64,000 bases of DNA from Candidatus Omnitrophota bacterium (GCA_028707125.1 JAQTUX010000001.1:368807-432806), one strand, 5' to 3'. Positions 34,562-44,991 are shown, numbered from the stretch's first letter. Notes: generated by a model not told the origin, from the sequence alone. Numbers and translations: made by a program.

Positions 34562-36780
34562 AGAAAACAATAGTCCTTATTCATCCCCCCGTTGATTTGG
34601 GCCAGCGATATGGGTGGCTGGCATTTGCCGGAGGAATAGAGCCGCCGTTAGGGCTGTGTTTCCTGGCTGCCGCCTTGAGAGAAAGGGGGTTCAGGGCAGC
34701 GATCGTTGACGCGCAGTCGCTGGGATTGGATATAGAGGATACGTTGAATCTCGCCTCGCGATACGATCCGGATTACATCGGGATAACTTCGGTTACCTCC
34801 ACGATCTCATCCGCTATGAAGCTGGCGGAGGGCGTTAAGAAGATGCTTCCGCGCGCAAAGGTCATATTGGGAGGATGCCATGTCAGCGCGCTTGCGGAGC
34901 AGGCCATGCGGCAATGCGCTTGTTTTGATATTGGGGTCCTGGGGGAGGGGGAGGCGACCTTGAGCGAATTACTGGAGGCGTTGGAGGGCGGCAAAGAGTT
35001 GTTTTCAGTGGACGGCATCGTTTTCCGGCAAGGCGGTCAGTTGTTTAAAACCGCCCCGAGAAGGCGGATCGATGATATAGATACGCTTCCCTTCCCGGCG
35101 TTTGACCTGCTTCCCGGGATAAACAGCCATTACCGTGTTCCGCTCCAAAGCAGGGCAGGCGGCCATTCCTTTTCACTTATAGCTTCGCGCGGCTGCAGGG
35201 GAAGATGCGTTTTTTGCGATAGAGGCGTTTTCGGCAATCATCTCCGGCTTAACAGCGCAGAGTATATAGTGGATATGGTAAGATACATATATAAAAGAGG
35301 CGTCCGTTGCCTTATTTTCGAAGACGATGATTTCCTGGTTTCCAGTAGCAGATTGGCAAGGTTCAGAGACCTGATCAGAAGGGAGGGCATTGATATATCC
35401 TGGTCCTGTTGCACCCGCATGGATACGTTTGACAAAGACACCCTGCGGATCGCTAAAGACGCCGGGTGCTGGCAGATAATGGCAGGCATAGAAAGCGCGG
35501 AACAGGCCATCCTCGATTTCAGCAATAAAGAGTTGAACTCAGAGATCGTGAGGGGCAAAATAAATCTTGCGAAAGAATCCGGAATTCAGATAAAGGCCTT
35601 CTTGATGTTCGGCAACCCCGGAGAGACCGCAGAGAGCTTAGCGAAGACCACGGATTTCGTCCTCGGGCTGCCTTTAAGCGATATAAGCATTACATTTTTT
35701 ACTCCGTTTCCCGGGGCCGATATCTGGAAAAACATCGGTGACTACGGCAGTATAATTCAAAGTTTTGACCGGTTTAATTGTTTTGAGCCGGTGTTCCTGC
35801 CCAAAGGTATCAGTAAGGATGTTTTGATGAAGTATTATGCTTCAGCCCTGTGCAGATTTTATTTGCGCCCTCAGATCATAAGGAATTACCTGCGCAGGAT
35901 AATGCCGTCCGGTACGGCAGCCAGGCCCGGCCATAAAGAAAAACGCCTTATTGTCAGCGCGCATGATTTTGGCCTGAGCAAGGGCGTAAACGACGGCATT
36001 ATAGATTCGTTTAAAAAAGGCATAGTTACTAACGCGTCTGTTATTTCCTGCGGGAAATATTCCTCCGAAGCAATAAATTTCCTTAAAGCCAATCCTGATT
36101 TGAAGGCGGGAGTGCATTTATGTTTAACCGAGGAAAGGCCGATCCTGCCCGGCAGCGAAATACCCAGTCTTATTATGAATGACGGGAGGTTCAGGAGATC
36201 AAAGTGGCGGTTGCTTGCCGCCTGTATTTCAGGCAGGATCAAGGCCGGCGATATTGAAAGGGAATTTCAGGCGCAGATAGCCAGGGTTAAGAGGGAAGGG
36301 GTAGAGATCAGCTATCTGGACGGGCATTGTTATGCGCATATGTTACCCGGGATAACGGATATCGTAGCGCGCCTCGCGCAGAAATATAATATCTCCGGAA
36401 TACGCCTGCCCCATCAGTCCTTTTGGCTTATTGTTAAAGAAGCCGAAAGCAATAATCTTTCCAGAGTCATTTTCCAAATATTGTTGAATTTACGATGTAT
36501 AATATTAAGGAAACGGTGGAGGCGGTTGGGTTTTTATGATACGGATGATTTTATGGGTTTTGTCAGCAGCGGTCATTTAACGGAGAATAGACTGTTGAAA
36601 TTGTTGAGGTCGTTAAAAGGCGGGGTCACGGAGGTGATCTCGCACCCTGCGGACGCCGATGATGAGATGCAGAAGGGATATCGGGGATGGAGATATGACT
36701 GGGAAGCGAACAAGCAGGCGCTGGTATCCAGCCGCGTAAAGGACGCGATCTCAAAAGGGGGGATAGGGCTTGGAGCTTGA
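34558..36780 (+). CDS. Fusion of B12-binding radical SAM protein and YdjC/ChbG-like deacetylase
   Basis: 740 residues, GTG start. Residues 1-450 form a class B radical SAM protein: LGEGEATLSELL in the cobalamin domain, C213-x3-C217-x2-C220, MAGIESAEQAI, FGNPGETAES. Residues about 460-740 form a YdjC-family carbohydrate deacetylase: IVSAHDFGLSKGVNDGI with the metal ligands around H469/D470, then GVHLCLTEERP, YLDGHCYAHMLPGI, and a C-terminal EVISHPA. HpnJ (B12 radical SAM) and HpnK (YdjC-like) are neighbouring proteins in hopanoid clusters, so a functional pairing of these folds has precedent; here the substrate is more likely an N-acetylated sugar. TTG of the next gene overlaps by 11 nt. Confidence 0.86.
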   Translation: MKKTIVLIHPPVDLGQRYGWLAFAGGIEPPLGLCFLAAALRERGFRAAIVDAQSLGLDIEDTLNLASRYDPDYIGITSVTSTISSAMKLAEGVKKMLPRAKVILGGCHVSALAEQAMRQCACFDIGVLGEGEATLSELLEALEGGKELFSVDGIVFRQGGQLFKTAPRRRIDDIDTLPFPAFDLLPGINSHYRVPLQSRAGGHSFSLIASRGCRGRCVFCDRGVFGNHLRLNSAEYIVDMVRYIYKRGVRCLIFEDDDFLVSSSRLARFRDLIRREGIDISWSCCTRMDTFDKDTLRIAKDAGCWQIMAGIESAEQAILDFSNKELNSEIVRGKINLAKESGIQIKAFLMFGNPGETAESLAKTTDFVLGLPLSDISITFFTPFPGADIWKNIGDYGSIIQSFDRFNCFEPVFLPKGISKDVLMKYYASALCRFYLRPQIIRNYLRRIMPSGTAARPGHKEKRLIVSAHDFGLSKGVNDGIIDSFKKGIVTNASVISCGKYSSEAINFLKANPDLKAGVHLCLTEERPILPGSEIPSLIMNDGRFRRSKWRLLAACISGRIKAGDIEREFQAQIARVKREGVEISYLDGHCYAHMLPGITDIVARLAQKYNISGIRLPHQSFWLIVKEAESNNLSRVIFQILLNLRCIILRKRWRRLGFYDTDDFMGFVSSGHLTENRLLKLLRSLKGGVTEVISHPADADDEMQKGYRGWRYDWEANKQALVSSRVKDAISKGGIGLGA

Positions 36781-38407
36781 TAGAAAAGATTATTTATCGC
36801 TGTCATTATTCCTTTGTGTCTTTTTTCTGCTTGAGGCGTATCAGATACATTTGCCGGGGCTATACGCGGATGAAGCGTTCCCTGCCACCGGCGCTGTTCA
36901 GGTGTTGAAACACGTCGGGCCTTTTCTGATCTCAAAAGAGTTGTTCGGCATGTCCTTGCCCATAGCGTTTGTCCCATATATGACCTGCCTGGAGAGCTAT
37001 ATACTTATGCCATTCTTCTATCTTTTTGGGATCAATGTCTTTGTCTTAAGGTCTGTCCCCATACTACTGGGAGGGCTCGTGCTTGTTTTTACTTATATAT
37101 TTATCAGGCGGATTTTTAACAGGACGGCAGCCGTTATCGCTGTCTTGCTCCTGATGGTCAATCCGGAATTCCTCATAGGCACTAAACTCGGTAATGACAG
37201 CGGCTCCATGCTGCAGTTTATGAATATGGCGGCCATCCTGTGTTTTTATAATTGGTACCGTTTGAAAAAAGACAGGCATTTTTTTGCCGCGGTGTTTTTC
37301 TGGGGGGCGGGTCTTAGCATAAGGCCATGGTTCTCCTGGCCTATAAACAGTATTATTATTATTTCAATTGTGTTCTACAGGTATATAGGCAAGGCGGTAA
37401 TCGCAAAACTCAGGAGCGCTAAATTTATCGCTGGATCATTATTCGGGTTTGCTTCCGGGGCATTTTTAATGCTTTTTTATAATTTTTCTTCCGGTTTCCC
37501 CATTATCGGATACATGACTAAGTATATATATGCTACGCGCTGCGGGGTCAACAACCTCGCGTATCTGAACAATCTTATGTCAAGGGTCGCCGTATTTAAG
37601 AATTATCTTCGCGGGACATTCTCACTGGGAAATATGGGCGGATGGAATCACAGGACGCCCGTTGAGCATATATCGGCGGATAATTTATACCCCGCGCTTT
37701 TTCTTATATCCGCCGCCTGGCTGTTGTTGTCGTCAGCGGCAAATAAAGGACGCTTCAGCAGGAAGGGTAAGCTGTTTGTGCTGCTTTTCCCTTTATTTAT
37801 CCTGCTTCAGAGCCCGTTTACCCTTTCCAGCCTGGGCGGGCCGCATCTTTTTATAATCTACCCTTTCATACAGGTCATCATTGCCGTGGCGTTTATAGAG
37901 ATGCTGCTGATAATGAAAAATAAGGTTAAAATAGCGGCGTGTTTCGCGGTTTGCGTTTTCCTGGTCCCGGTATTCTCAGAAATAAAGACCGCCTACAGGA
38001 ACAATTACGCCTATATCGCCGGCACGGGCGGCACAGGAAATTATTCCGATGCCATTTACGATCTGAACAGATGGCTGCTGGAAGAAGGCGCCTTAGATCC
38101 GGTAGTGCTTGATTGGGGTATTTATCACGATCTTATATTTCTTTCCGGCGGCAGGATCTCCCCGGTTACCTTTAATTTTGTTGAGAGCGGCGACAGTAAG
38201 GATGTAATGATGGAGCGGCTAAGCAATATTATCGGCGGCAAACAGGATAAGGTATACATATTCCACAGCCCCAAGTTTACCAATAGATATGTTTATGATG
38301 ATTTCAATGGTCTGGTAAGGCACAGGGGGAAGAGAGCGATAATGCTTAAAGAATTTTCTCAACGGGACGGGGAGAAGGTATTCATAGTATATGCCGCCGG
38401 GCGTTAG
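36770..38407 (+). CDS. GT39-like membrane glycosyltransferase
   Basis: 545 residues, TTG start with AAGGGGGGA about 8 bases upstream. About 10 membrane helices; the first periplasmic loop has GLYADEAFPATGAVQVL, with the Asp-Glu pair typical of GT39/ArnT catalytic loops. A conserved segment LLQSPFTLSSLGGPHLF precedes a soluble tail with LDWGIYHDLIFLSGG that recurs at 39419. The presumed donor is a polyprenyl-phosphate sugar. It lies directly after the radical SAM-deacetylase fusion. Confidence 0.82.
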   Translation: MELDRKDYLSLSLFLCVFFLLEAYQIHLPGLYADEAFPATGAVQVLKHVGPFLISKELFGMSLPIAFVPYMTCLESYILMPFFYLFGINVFVLRSVPILLGGLVLVFTYIFIRRIFNRTAAVIAVLLLMVNPEFLIGTKLGNDSGSMLQFMNMAAILCFYNWYRLKKDRHFFAAVFFWGAGLSIRPWFSWPINSIIIISIVFYRYIGKAVIAKLRSAKFIAGSLFGFASGAFLMLFYNFSSGFPIIGYMTKYIYATRCGVNNLAYLNNLMSRVAVFKNYLRGTFSLGNMGGWNHRTPVEHISADNLYPALFLISAAWLLLSSAANKGRFSRKGKLFVLLFPLFILLQSPFTLSSLGGPHLFIIYPFIQVIIAVAFIEMLLIMKNKVKIAACFAVCVFLVPVFSEIKTAYRNNYAYIAGTGGTGNYSDAIYDLNRWLLEEGALDPVVLDWGIYHDLIFLSGGRISPVTFNFVESGDSKDVMMERLSNIIGGKQDKVYIFHSPKFTNRYVYDDFNGLVRHRGKRAIMLKEFSQRDGEKVFIVYAAGR

Positions 38408-38436
38408 GTTGGCCTGCGCGGCCCATAATAGCTGTT

Positions 38437-39450
38437 ATGAAGAGACTGACGGTTAGGCTGGCGCTGGTCCTGTTCGGGATAGCAGCCGGCATATTTATCT
38501 GCGAGTCATTCCTGCGCGTCAATCCGGCATATAGATCCAAATATGGCCTGTTTAGTTTTAAGACCTCCGAGAAATTGTCGGATATATATAGAGACATAAA
38601 ATACAGGCCTTCCCCAATATACGGCTATGAATTTATTCCCAACAGCGCTGTCAACGTCAACTCTTATGGATTATGCGGCCCCGAATATATCCTTAAAAAA
38701 GGCAGGGACGTATTCCGGATCCTGTTAATAGGCGATTCCATCGCGGCTCAAGACGGCACAGCCAGATTCTTGGAGAGCCGTCTTAACACACGGCCCATTC
38801 ATCCCGGATATAAATATCAATTATGGAATACAGGAGTGCCTTCCTATGATCTGCGCAGGTACGCCCTCGTTTTGAAGCATAAGGGTTTGGCCTATAAGCC
38901 GGATATGGTAATGGTATTTTTCTGCTACGGAGACCTTGATATAGACAGTTCGTTTTACTGCAGGGGCAAAGAGGGCGCTGTGTATAGATACAATATCTCT
39001 CTGCCGGAGCTGACCAAGCAGCGCATACCGAATTATCTCTTATTGAAACATTCTTATCTCTATAGATTTCTAATTTTTCAGGCAGAGTCATATCTGTCCG
39101 GCAAGAAATCCTCCATCGGCAATTCCGGCAGAGAGGATGCAGCTCTGACATACCTGTCTGCCATAAAAGCCCTCTGCGTTAAGAACGACCTGTATTTATT
39201 GGGGGTGGTGTTCCCGTCTCTTAAGCCCGCGGCGGAATATTCGGCGTTAGAGAGGGAGCATTTTGTCATCTTGCGCGACACAATGGATGTTCTGGGTATC
39301 GATTATATAGATTTATGCGGGCTTATACCCGAAGAAAAGAGGGCGGCGATCAGGGAGAGAAGGGATGATGTCTTCCATCCCTCTTCCGAAGGGCAGGGCC
39401 TTATCGCCGATATTATCTATGAATATATCAAGGTCCATTTCAAAGGATAG
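38437..39450 (+). CDS. Membrane-anchored SGNH/GDSL-like hydrolase
   Basis: 337 residues. N-terminal helix (about 6-24) and SGNH domain: ILLIGDSIAAQDG with Ser101, a block III region at VFFCYGDLD where the usual Asn is replaced, and the dyad DDVFHPSSEG near the end. It resembles the protein at 26384 in length and order. The gene has no clear SD; the downstream GT39 start is nested in its 3' end. Confidence 0.82.
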   Translation: MKRLTVRLALVLFGIAAGIFICESFLRVNPAYRSKYGLFSFKTSEKLSDIYRDIKYRPSPIYGYEFIPNSAVNVNSYGLCGPEYILKKGRDVFRILLIGDSIAAQDGTARFLESRLNTRPIHPGYKYQLWNTGVPSYDLRRYALVLKHKGLAYKPDMVMVFFCYGDLDIDSSFYCRGKEGAVYRYNISLPELTKQRIPNYLLLKHSYLYRFLIFQAESYLSGKKSSIGNSGREDAALTYLSAIKALCVKNDLYLLGVVFPSLKPAAEYSALEREHFVILRDTMDVLGIDYIDLCGLIPEEKRAAIRERRDDVFHPSSEGQGLIADIIYEYIKVHFKG

Positions 39451-41059
39451 GGCGCGGGGTAATTTAATAATCCCGATAGTATTAGTAATAGCGTACTTTT
39501 TACTGCAATTATCCCTGATCAGCCTGCCGGGGATCTTCTGCGATGAGGCCATAGACGCGAATCTGGCTATCAGGACCATAAAGGGGCAGGGTACACCCCT
39601 CGGCATTGATCTTTTTGGCCGGCGCCTGCCTCTGATGATGAGCGATAACCACAGCGCCTTGACCGCCTACCTCCTTATTCCTTTCCTGCAGGTTTTCGGC
39701 GCGCGCGCATATTCCCTAAGATTATTGACCATATTTGTTGGCTCATTGACATTGCTGGCCGTCTATTTATTCACTAAGGAATTATTTGACCGCAAGTCCG
39801 CGATATTGTCCATGTTTCTATTGGTGATCAATTTTGCGTTTCTTGTTGATACGAAGATGGGGATAGTGCACGGTTCAATGATGCAGGCGGCAATGATGTT
39901 CGCCTTATTATGCCTGTTGAGATGGTACCGGTCGGGAAGGCTACCGTATTTTTTTACGGCGATGTTTTTATTGGGCATCGGCATCAGTATAAAGCTATGG
40001 TTCATCTGGTTCGTTCTTTCCCTGTTTATTTGCGCCCTGATCTTCAGGCATGCGCTGCTGGCCATGATCGGGGGCGATAAAAGGCGTTATATCAGCATGT
40101 TGTTTGGGCCGTTATTCTTCGGCTGCGGAGCGCTCTTAATATTACTGTATAACATCGGCACCGGTTGCTCCACGTTAAGGTATATTTTCAATAACGCTCA
40201 TTTCACCATAGATGGCGCAGATAATTTTGCCTATTTTGGCAATCTCGCCTTGCGATCCACGCATTTACTTGATTACATAAAGGGGGTCACGCCATGGGGT
40301 TCTTCATACAGCGGTTATTCACCAATATTCTTCCTGTTGTCGGTCGCCTGGCTTCTGTATCTCCTGGCAGCCAGGAGATCCGGGCTCTTCCCCAAAAACA
40401 GGGTTTTATTCCTTCTTATTTTGACCTTATCTATTTTCTTACAGAGCCCTTTCACGATGACGACCTTGAAGGCCACGCATATATTTTTGCTGTTTCCTCT
40501 CCTGCAGATAATATCAGGCGTAGCGTTTATTGAAGCCGTCTTTTATTTTAGAAAAAACGCGAAGCTCGTTTTTATCTGCGTTATAATCTTATTTGTGTCC
40601 GTATTCGTTGAGGCAAAGAAAACAATTAACGGTTACCTCTATTTTCAACGGACAGGCGGAGAAGGGCTTTTATCCGATTCCATCAACAGCCTGTCAGGAT
40701 GGCTTATGGAGAGGAAGGGGGGCAATATAATCATCCTGGACTGGGGGATCAGTGATAGCTTGTATTTTCTCACAAGGGGAGAGATGGAAAACAGGGTTTA
40801 TGATCTCGCCGCCTATTGCAGCGGTATTCCAACGGACGCAGGCAATGGAAGGCAGGAGGAGTTTATGGGGATGCTTAGCAGCCGCCTTAGGGAGAGAGAT
40901 AGCCTGTATGTGTGCTTTTACCCTAATTATGAACAGGGAAACCGCTGCTGGGATATTTTCAGACAGCTTATAAAGGAAAGTGATCTGTCGTTATCGGAAG
41001 AGAAGAGATTCTATCAGAGGGACGGCAGGGTTGCCTATGCCGTGTTTTCTCTGAAATAG
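39419..41059 (+). CDS. GT39-like membrane glycosyltransferase
   Basis: 546 residues from ATG 39419, nested 32 nt into the upstream gene; the in-frame ATG at 39365 is possible but adds a polar stretch not seen in paralogs. Close relative of 36770: GIFCDEAIDANLAIRTIKGQ in the first loop (Asp-Glu pair), DTKMGIVHGSMMQ, LLFLLILTLSIFLQSPFTMT, and the tail LDWGISDSLYFLTRG. About 10 membrane helices. The pair probably arose by duplication of an SGNH-GT39 unit. Confidence 0.81.
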   Translation: MNISRSISKDRARGNLIIPIVLVIAYFLLQLSLISLPGIFCDEAIDANLAIRTIKGQGTPLGIDLFGRRLPLMMSDNHSALTAYLLIPFLQVFGARAYSLRLLTIFVGSLTLLAVYLFTKELFDRKSAILSMFLLVINFAFLVDTKMGIVHGSMMQAAMMFALLCLLRWYRSGRLPYFFTAMFLLGIGISIKLWFIWFVLSLFICALIFRHALLAMIGGDKRRYISMLFGPLFFGCGALLILLYNIGTGCSTLRYIFNNAHFTIDGADNFAYFGNLALRSTHLLDYIKGVTPWGSSYSGYSPIFFLLSVAWLLYLLAARRSGLFPKNRVLFLLILTLSIFLQSPFTMTTLKATHIFLLFPLLQIISGVAFIEAVFYFRKNAKLVFICVIILFVSVFVEAKKTINGYLYFQRTGGEGLLSDSINSLSGWLMERKGGNIIILDWGISDSLYFLTRGEMENRVYDLAAYCSGIPTDAGNGRQEEFMGMLSSRLRERDSLYVCFYPNYEQGNRCWDIFRQLIKESDLSLSEEKRFYQRDGRVAYAVFSLK

Positions 41060-41066
41060 CCGTCTT

Positions 41067-42287
41067 ATGAGAGATATGCTGACAGGGTTTGCGAGAAATA
41101 TCTTCATGGTATCCTGCGCCGTCGTCTTGTTTCTCGCGCGCTTAAAGGACTTATTGATAGGCAGCCACTTTGATCTGAGCCCTGATTCTAAAAGCTACAT
41201 AAGCGCCGCAGGCCATCTTTTGAGCGGAGAGGGATTTTATATAACAAGCTACTTCGGCCAGGAAGTGGCAAAGAGGGCCTATCTGGACTGGCCTCCATTA
41301 TATCCTGTTTTGATCGCCGCATTGGGCCTTTTCGGGCTTGACCTCGTTGACGCGGCAAGGCTGATCAGCACGGCGTCTTTGGTAGCCATGATCGTTCCCC
41401 TTTATATGATCTTGAATAAGATAACAAAAAGCGCGGTTTTCTCAGCGATAGGCGGGATCCTTATAATGGTTTCCTGGCCATTTCTGGAGATCTCCCGGCA
41501 CGCCTGGACAGAAACGCCTTTTATGTTCTTATCCTATGTGGCCCTGTTTTTTATGATGGATTTCAATAAGGAAGGCAAGCTATTAAACAGAGAATTTATA
41601 CTGGGAACGCTTTTTGTCCTTTTGTCCTGCCTGATAAGATGGACGGGCCTGCTGCTGGTTTTTTATGGGGCCGCGCTTATTTTATTCCAGAGGGGAATTA
41701 AGCGGGATCATAAAACATATCGATTGCTCTTTTTCCTGTTCGTCACATGCCTGCCGCTTCTTTTATGGTGCTTCCGATCGGTGCATATCACGGGAGACCT
41801 GGGGTATATATTCGGAGACAAGGAATTTCATGCTTCTCAATATCGGCATTTTGTCAGGAATATATCCCTTACCTTACGCACTATTTATCTGGACCTGTTC
41901 AGGATAGATACGCCGTTTCTTGCTTATTGCGGGTTATTCCTGTCTTTATTTCTCTCTCTGAAAAATAATTTTTTATACAGGTGCAAGGTGTTTATCGGGT
42001 ATGTCATATTATATTTTATATTTATCAGCGGAATTGTCTCGTTAGTGGCCTTAGATGAGATGGGAACAAGATATACCGTGTCGATGTACCATTCCATAAT
42101 GATCCTGATCTTTGTCATATTTTATGATAGCGTAAGAAGCTTCTTCGCGTCAAACTTAAGAATGAAATCAGCGATATTTATCTTTTGGTTGTTTTTCGCG
42201 TGTTTAGTTTATGCTCAATCTCTGGAAATGTCGCGGTTGGTTGTTTCCCTGTTCTTTTCCCAAATGGCAATACATACAGGGCGCTGA
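41067..42287 (+). CDS. Polytopic membrane protein, GT39/ArnT-like
   Basis: 406 residues with about 9-10 helices. The first loop reads LSPDSKSYISAAGHLLSGEG with WPPLYPVLIAALG after it, matching the family-39-like glycosyltransferases annotated in many bacteria, but there is a DS rather than DE pair and the soluble C-terminal tail of the paralogs is missing. It is shorter than its neighbours by about 140 residues without sign of a frameshift. A transferase role is likely but less sure than for 36770 and 39419. Confidence 0.74.
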   Translation: MRDMLTGFARNIFMVSCAVVLFLARLKDLLIGSHFDLSPDSKSYISAAGHLLSGEGFYITSYFGQEVAKRAYLDWPPLYPVLIAALGLFGLDLVDAARLISTASLVAMIVPLYMILNKITKSAVFSAIGGILIMVSWPFLEISRHAWTETPFMFLSYVALFFMMDFNKEGKLLNREFILGTLFVLLSCLIRWTGLLLVFYGAALILFQRGIKRDHKTYRLLFFLFVTCLPLLLWCFRSVHITGDLGYIFGDKEFHASQYRHFVRNISLTLRTIYLDLFRIDTPFLAYCGLFLSLFLSLKNNFLYRCKVFIGYVILYFIFISGIVSLVALDEMGTRYTVSMYHSIMILIFVIFYDSVRSFFASNLRMKSAIFIFWLFFACLVYAQSLEMSRLVVSLFFSQMAIHTGR

Positions 42288-42304
42288 TAACTAAGAGGTA
42301 TATT

Positions 42305-44029
42305 TTGAGAGATGTCACCGGCGCGCTTAAGGGTGTTTTCAAGCCGGATTTATTGATAATTATCCTGATCGCGCTCATATATTTATCCCTTTCATTGCCG
42401 GGATTGAATCTGATCGGATTTGTGGAAGATGAGGTTATACCCGGTATGTTCGGTGTCAACCTTCTTGAAGGCCGGCGCCTCTGGGACGGAAGCGATGTCG
42501 GCATTCGTCTCGGAGGGATGAGCCTGCCGGTTAATCTTATTACCCCGTATTATTTTGCTCTGTCTTCTTACCTGTTGATCCCTTTCTTTATTTTGTTTGG
42601 TATCAGCATATTTTCTTTAAGATTGCTGGGCGTTTCGCTGGCGCTGTTATCATTAACGTCGTTATACTATATATGCCGAACGATATTCGGCAGAAAGATC
42701 GCCGTGCCGACTGTATTCTTGCTTGCCTGCAGTTCAGCATTTGTATGGTCTACCAAGGTTGAGCTCTCCATAACAGAGAATCTGTTGAATTTTTTCTTCT
42801 GGTCGGCCGTTGCGCTTTTTCTGCTGCGTTTCAGCGGTAAGAGAAGCATTGTTTATTTTTATCTGGGGTGTTTCTTATTAGGCGCGGGGTTAAGCGTTAA
42901 ATTTTCTTTCCTGGCAAGAATATTTGGATTCGGCCTGGCATTTATCGTTGTTTTTTATGGTAAAATAGCTGATTTTATCAGGTCAAACTTGAAGATAAAG
43001 CAGGCGATAGTTTCCGCTGTTTGTTTCTGCGCGGGCGCATCCTTGTTTATTTATTACAATGTGGCCACCAGCGGCTCTACTTTTAAGCTGGTGAAATATT
43101 TGTATACTTGCACTGATGGAGACAATATTAATAATCTGGATTTTAAGGCTAACCTGGAGAGGAGGATCGGCCAATTCAATACTATCATACAGGAGTATCC
43201 GATAGCTGAGCAGGATTGCCTGCCGGCAGATTCTATGGAAGGCCAGGCGGAGCCCTTTATATATAACGCAAGGAAAATGACGCTGGCGATATTCTGGCCG
43301 GCTTTCTTAGCCAATTGCCTGTTTTCTCTCATGCGGGGGAAGGCGGGGCAGAGGAAATACCTGCTTATATATACGGCTTACTTTGTTATATTCTTGACAA
43401 CTTTGTTCACCCCAGCTTCTTCAAGGACGTTCCATATGTTCGCGCTTGAGCCGATCCCGGCGTTTACCGTGTCGCTTTTTTGCTGCAATATATGGGACGG
43501 TATCACAAAAAGATACGCGGCGGGCAGGCCGCTGCCTGCGCTAATCGCGCTTTCAGCAGTTATTTTAATTGCCGGGCCCTTTTTAATGGTTGATTTCAGA
43601 AATCACGCCGCATACAACCTGTTATTGCGTAAGACAGGCGGGACATATTTAGGCGCCGTTAGATATGAAATTGTGGATTATATCCTTGAGAATGGTATTG
43701 CCGAGAACGCCTTATTTATTACCGTAGGCGGGAGAAACGGAAAAGAGCCCATGCTTTTCCTGGCTAAGGGTAAGATTGACTTTGACGATAAGATCAACGG
43801 CATGACGGTAGAGGGGCCTGACGAAATATGCGCAGCGGCAGCGGATACAATGTTGAAGACCGGTAAAAAATTGTTCTTTATTTTTACCGCCTTGCCGCAA
43901 CGGATTTATTTAGAAAAATATAATATGCTCTATGGATGTTTGAATAAAGCCGGAAGCAGGATGTCTCTGCGGCGCGTATTCTACAACCGGCTTAATGAAC
44001 CGCAGTATTACTTATATCAGGCGCGATGA
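42305..44029 (+). CDS. GT39-like membrane glycosyltransferase
   Basis: 574 residues from TTG 42305, which has AGAGG six bases ahead and starts 18 nt after the previous stop; the in-frame ATG at 42185 would overlap the upstream gene by 103 nt. The first loop has LIGFVEDEVIPGMFGVNLL with the Asp-Glu pair; about 10 helices; a tail with GIAENALFITVGG in place of the LDWG block. It ends in an ATGA overlap with a GT2 gene. Confidence 0.79.
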   Translation: MRDVTGALKGVFKPDLLIIILIALIYLSLSLPGLNLIGFVEDEVIPGMFGVNLLEGRRLWDGSDVGIRLGGMSLPVNLITPYYFALSSYLLIPFFILFGISIFSLRLLGVSLALLSLTSLYYICRTIFGRKIAVPTVFLLACSSAFVWSTKVELSITENLLNFFFWSAVALFLLRFSGKRSIVYFYLGCFLLGAGLSVKFSFLARIFGFGLAFIVVFYGKIADFIRSNLKIKQAIVSAVCFCAGASLFIYYNVATSGSTFKLVKYLYTCTDGDNINNLDFKANLERRIGQFNTIIQEYPIAEQDCLPADSMEGQAEPFIYNARKMTLAIFWPAFLANCLFSLMRGKAGQRKYLLIYTAYFVIFLTTLFTPASSRTFHMFALEPIPAFTVSLFCCNIWDGITKRYAAGRPLPALIALSAVILIAGPFLMVDFRNHAAYNLLLRKTGGTYLGAVRYEIVDYILENGIAENALFITVGGRNGKEPMLFLAKGKIDFDDKINGMTVEGPDEICAAAADTMLKTGKKLFFIFTALPQRIYLEKYNMLYGCLNKAGSRMSLRRVFYNRLNEPQYYLYQAR

Positions 44030-44988
44030 AAGAGACGGTATCCATAATTATAGTTAACCATAATAGAAAGGAGTATTTAAAAAGGTGCCTGGACTCCGCG
44101 CTCTGCCAGAGCTATCCGGATATTGAAGTGATAGCCGTGGATAACGCGTCCACAGATGGTTCGGTGGAACTGTTAAAAAATATGTTCTCCTCCGTCACAT
44201 TGATCCTCAATAAGGATAATGAGATGTACGCGCGGGCTCAGAACTCCGGCATATCTCAATCCAGAGGGCAATATGTATTATGTTTGAATAACGATGCCGT
44301 GCTGGATAATAATTATGTTGCCGAATGCGTAAAGATAATGTCGGAGAAGAAGGATGTCGGCATGGTTACGGGCAAGGTCCTGCTTATGGACGGCAAGACC
44401 ATAGATTCTACCGGGCAGTTCCTGTCAAGGTCAAGGAGGCCGTACGACAGAGGTTATCGCAAAAAAGATAAGGGGCAGTATGCGACAGGGGGTTATGTTT
44501 TCGGCCCAGGCGGCGCGGCGCCTCTGTTCCGGCGGTCCATGTTGGAAGAATTAAGTCTACCCGCTGTTAACGGCGGCTATGCCTATTTTGATGAGGATTA
44601 CGGGATGTTTTACGAGGATCTGGACCTGGCCTGGAGGGCGAACAGGCGCGGCTGGAGGGCTTATTATAACCCAAAGGCAGCCGCTTATCATGTAAGGGGG
44701 GGCAGCTGTCAGGAGAAAAAAACCTTATTTTTGTTCAGACGCGATTTCGTTTGCCTACCGAGGCATCTTCAGTCGCGCCTTATAAAGAACAGGTACGCGA
44801 CCATAATAAAAAACGAGTCCATAGCAGGGTTTCTTTCTAACGGTTTATTTATTCTGGGATATGATCTGAAATTATTTTTGTATATGTTCCTGCTGCGGCC
44901 GGCGTTGTTTATAGACCTGTTCAGGGATCCGGGATTCTTAAAATATGCCTGTCACAAAAGGAAGTATCTGGCGGACACGGCTGCATAG
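44026..44988 (+). CDS. Glycosyltransferase family 2
   Basis: 320 residues. GT-A motifs: VSIIIVNHNRKEYLKRCLDS, VDNASTDGSVELL, LNNDAVLDNNYVAE (DxD-type site), GPGGAAPLFRRSML, and MFYEDLDLAWRANRRGW with the catalytic ED. This is the same subtype as the GT2 domain in the giant fusion at the start of the window. The soluble core is followed by a hydrophobic helix near the C-terminus. Coupled to the upstream GT39 gene. Confidence 0.87.
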   Translation: MKETVSIIIVNHNRKEYLKRCLDSALCQSYPDIEVIAVDNASTDGSVELLKNMFSSVTLILNKDNEMYARAQNSGISQSRGQYVLCLNNDAVLDNNYVAECVKIMSEKKDVGMVTGKVLLMDGKTIDSTGQFLSRSRRPYDRGYRKKDKGQYATGGYVFGPGGAAPLFRRSMLEELSLPAVNGGYAYFDEDYGMFYEDLDLAWRANRRGWRAYYNPKAAAYHVRGGSCQEKKTLFLFRRDFVCLPRHLQSRLIKNRYATIIKNESIAGFLSNGLFILGYDLKLFLYMFLLRPALFIDLFRDPGFLKYACHKRKYLADTAA

Positions 44989-44991
44989 CTC

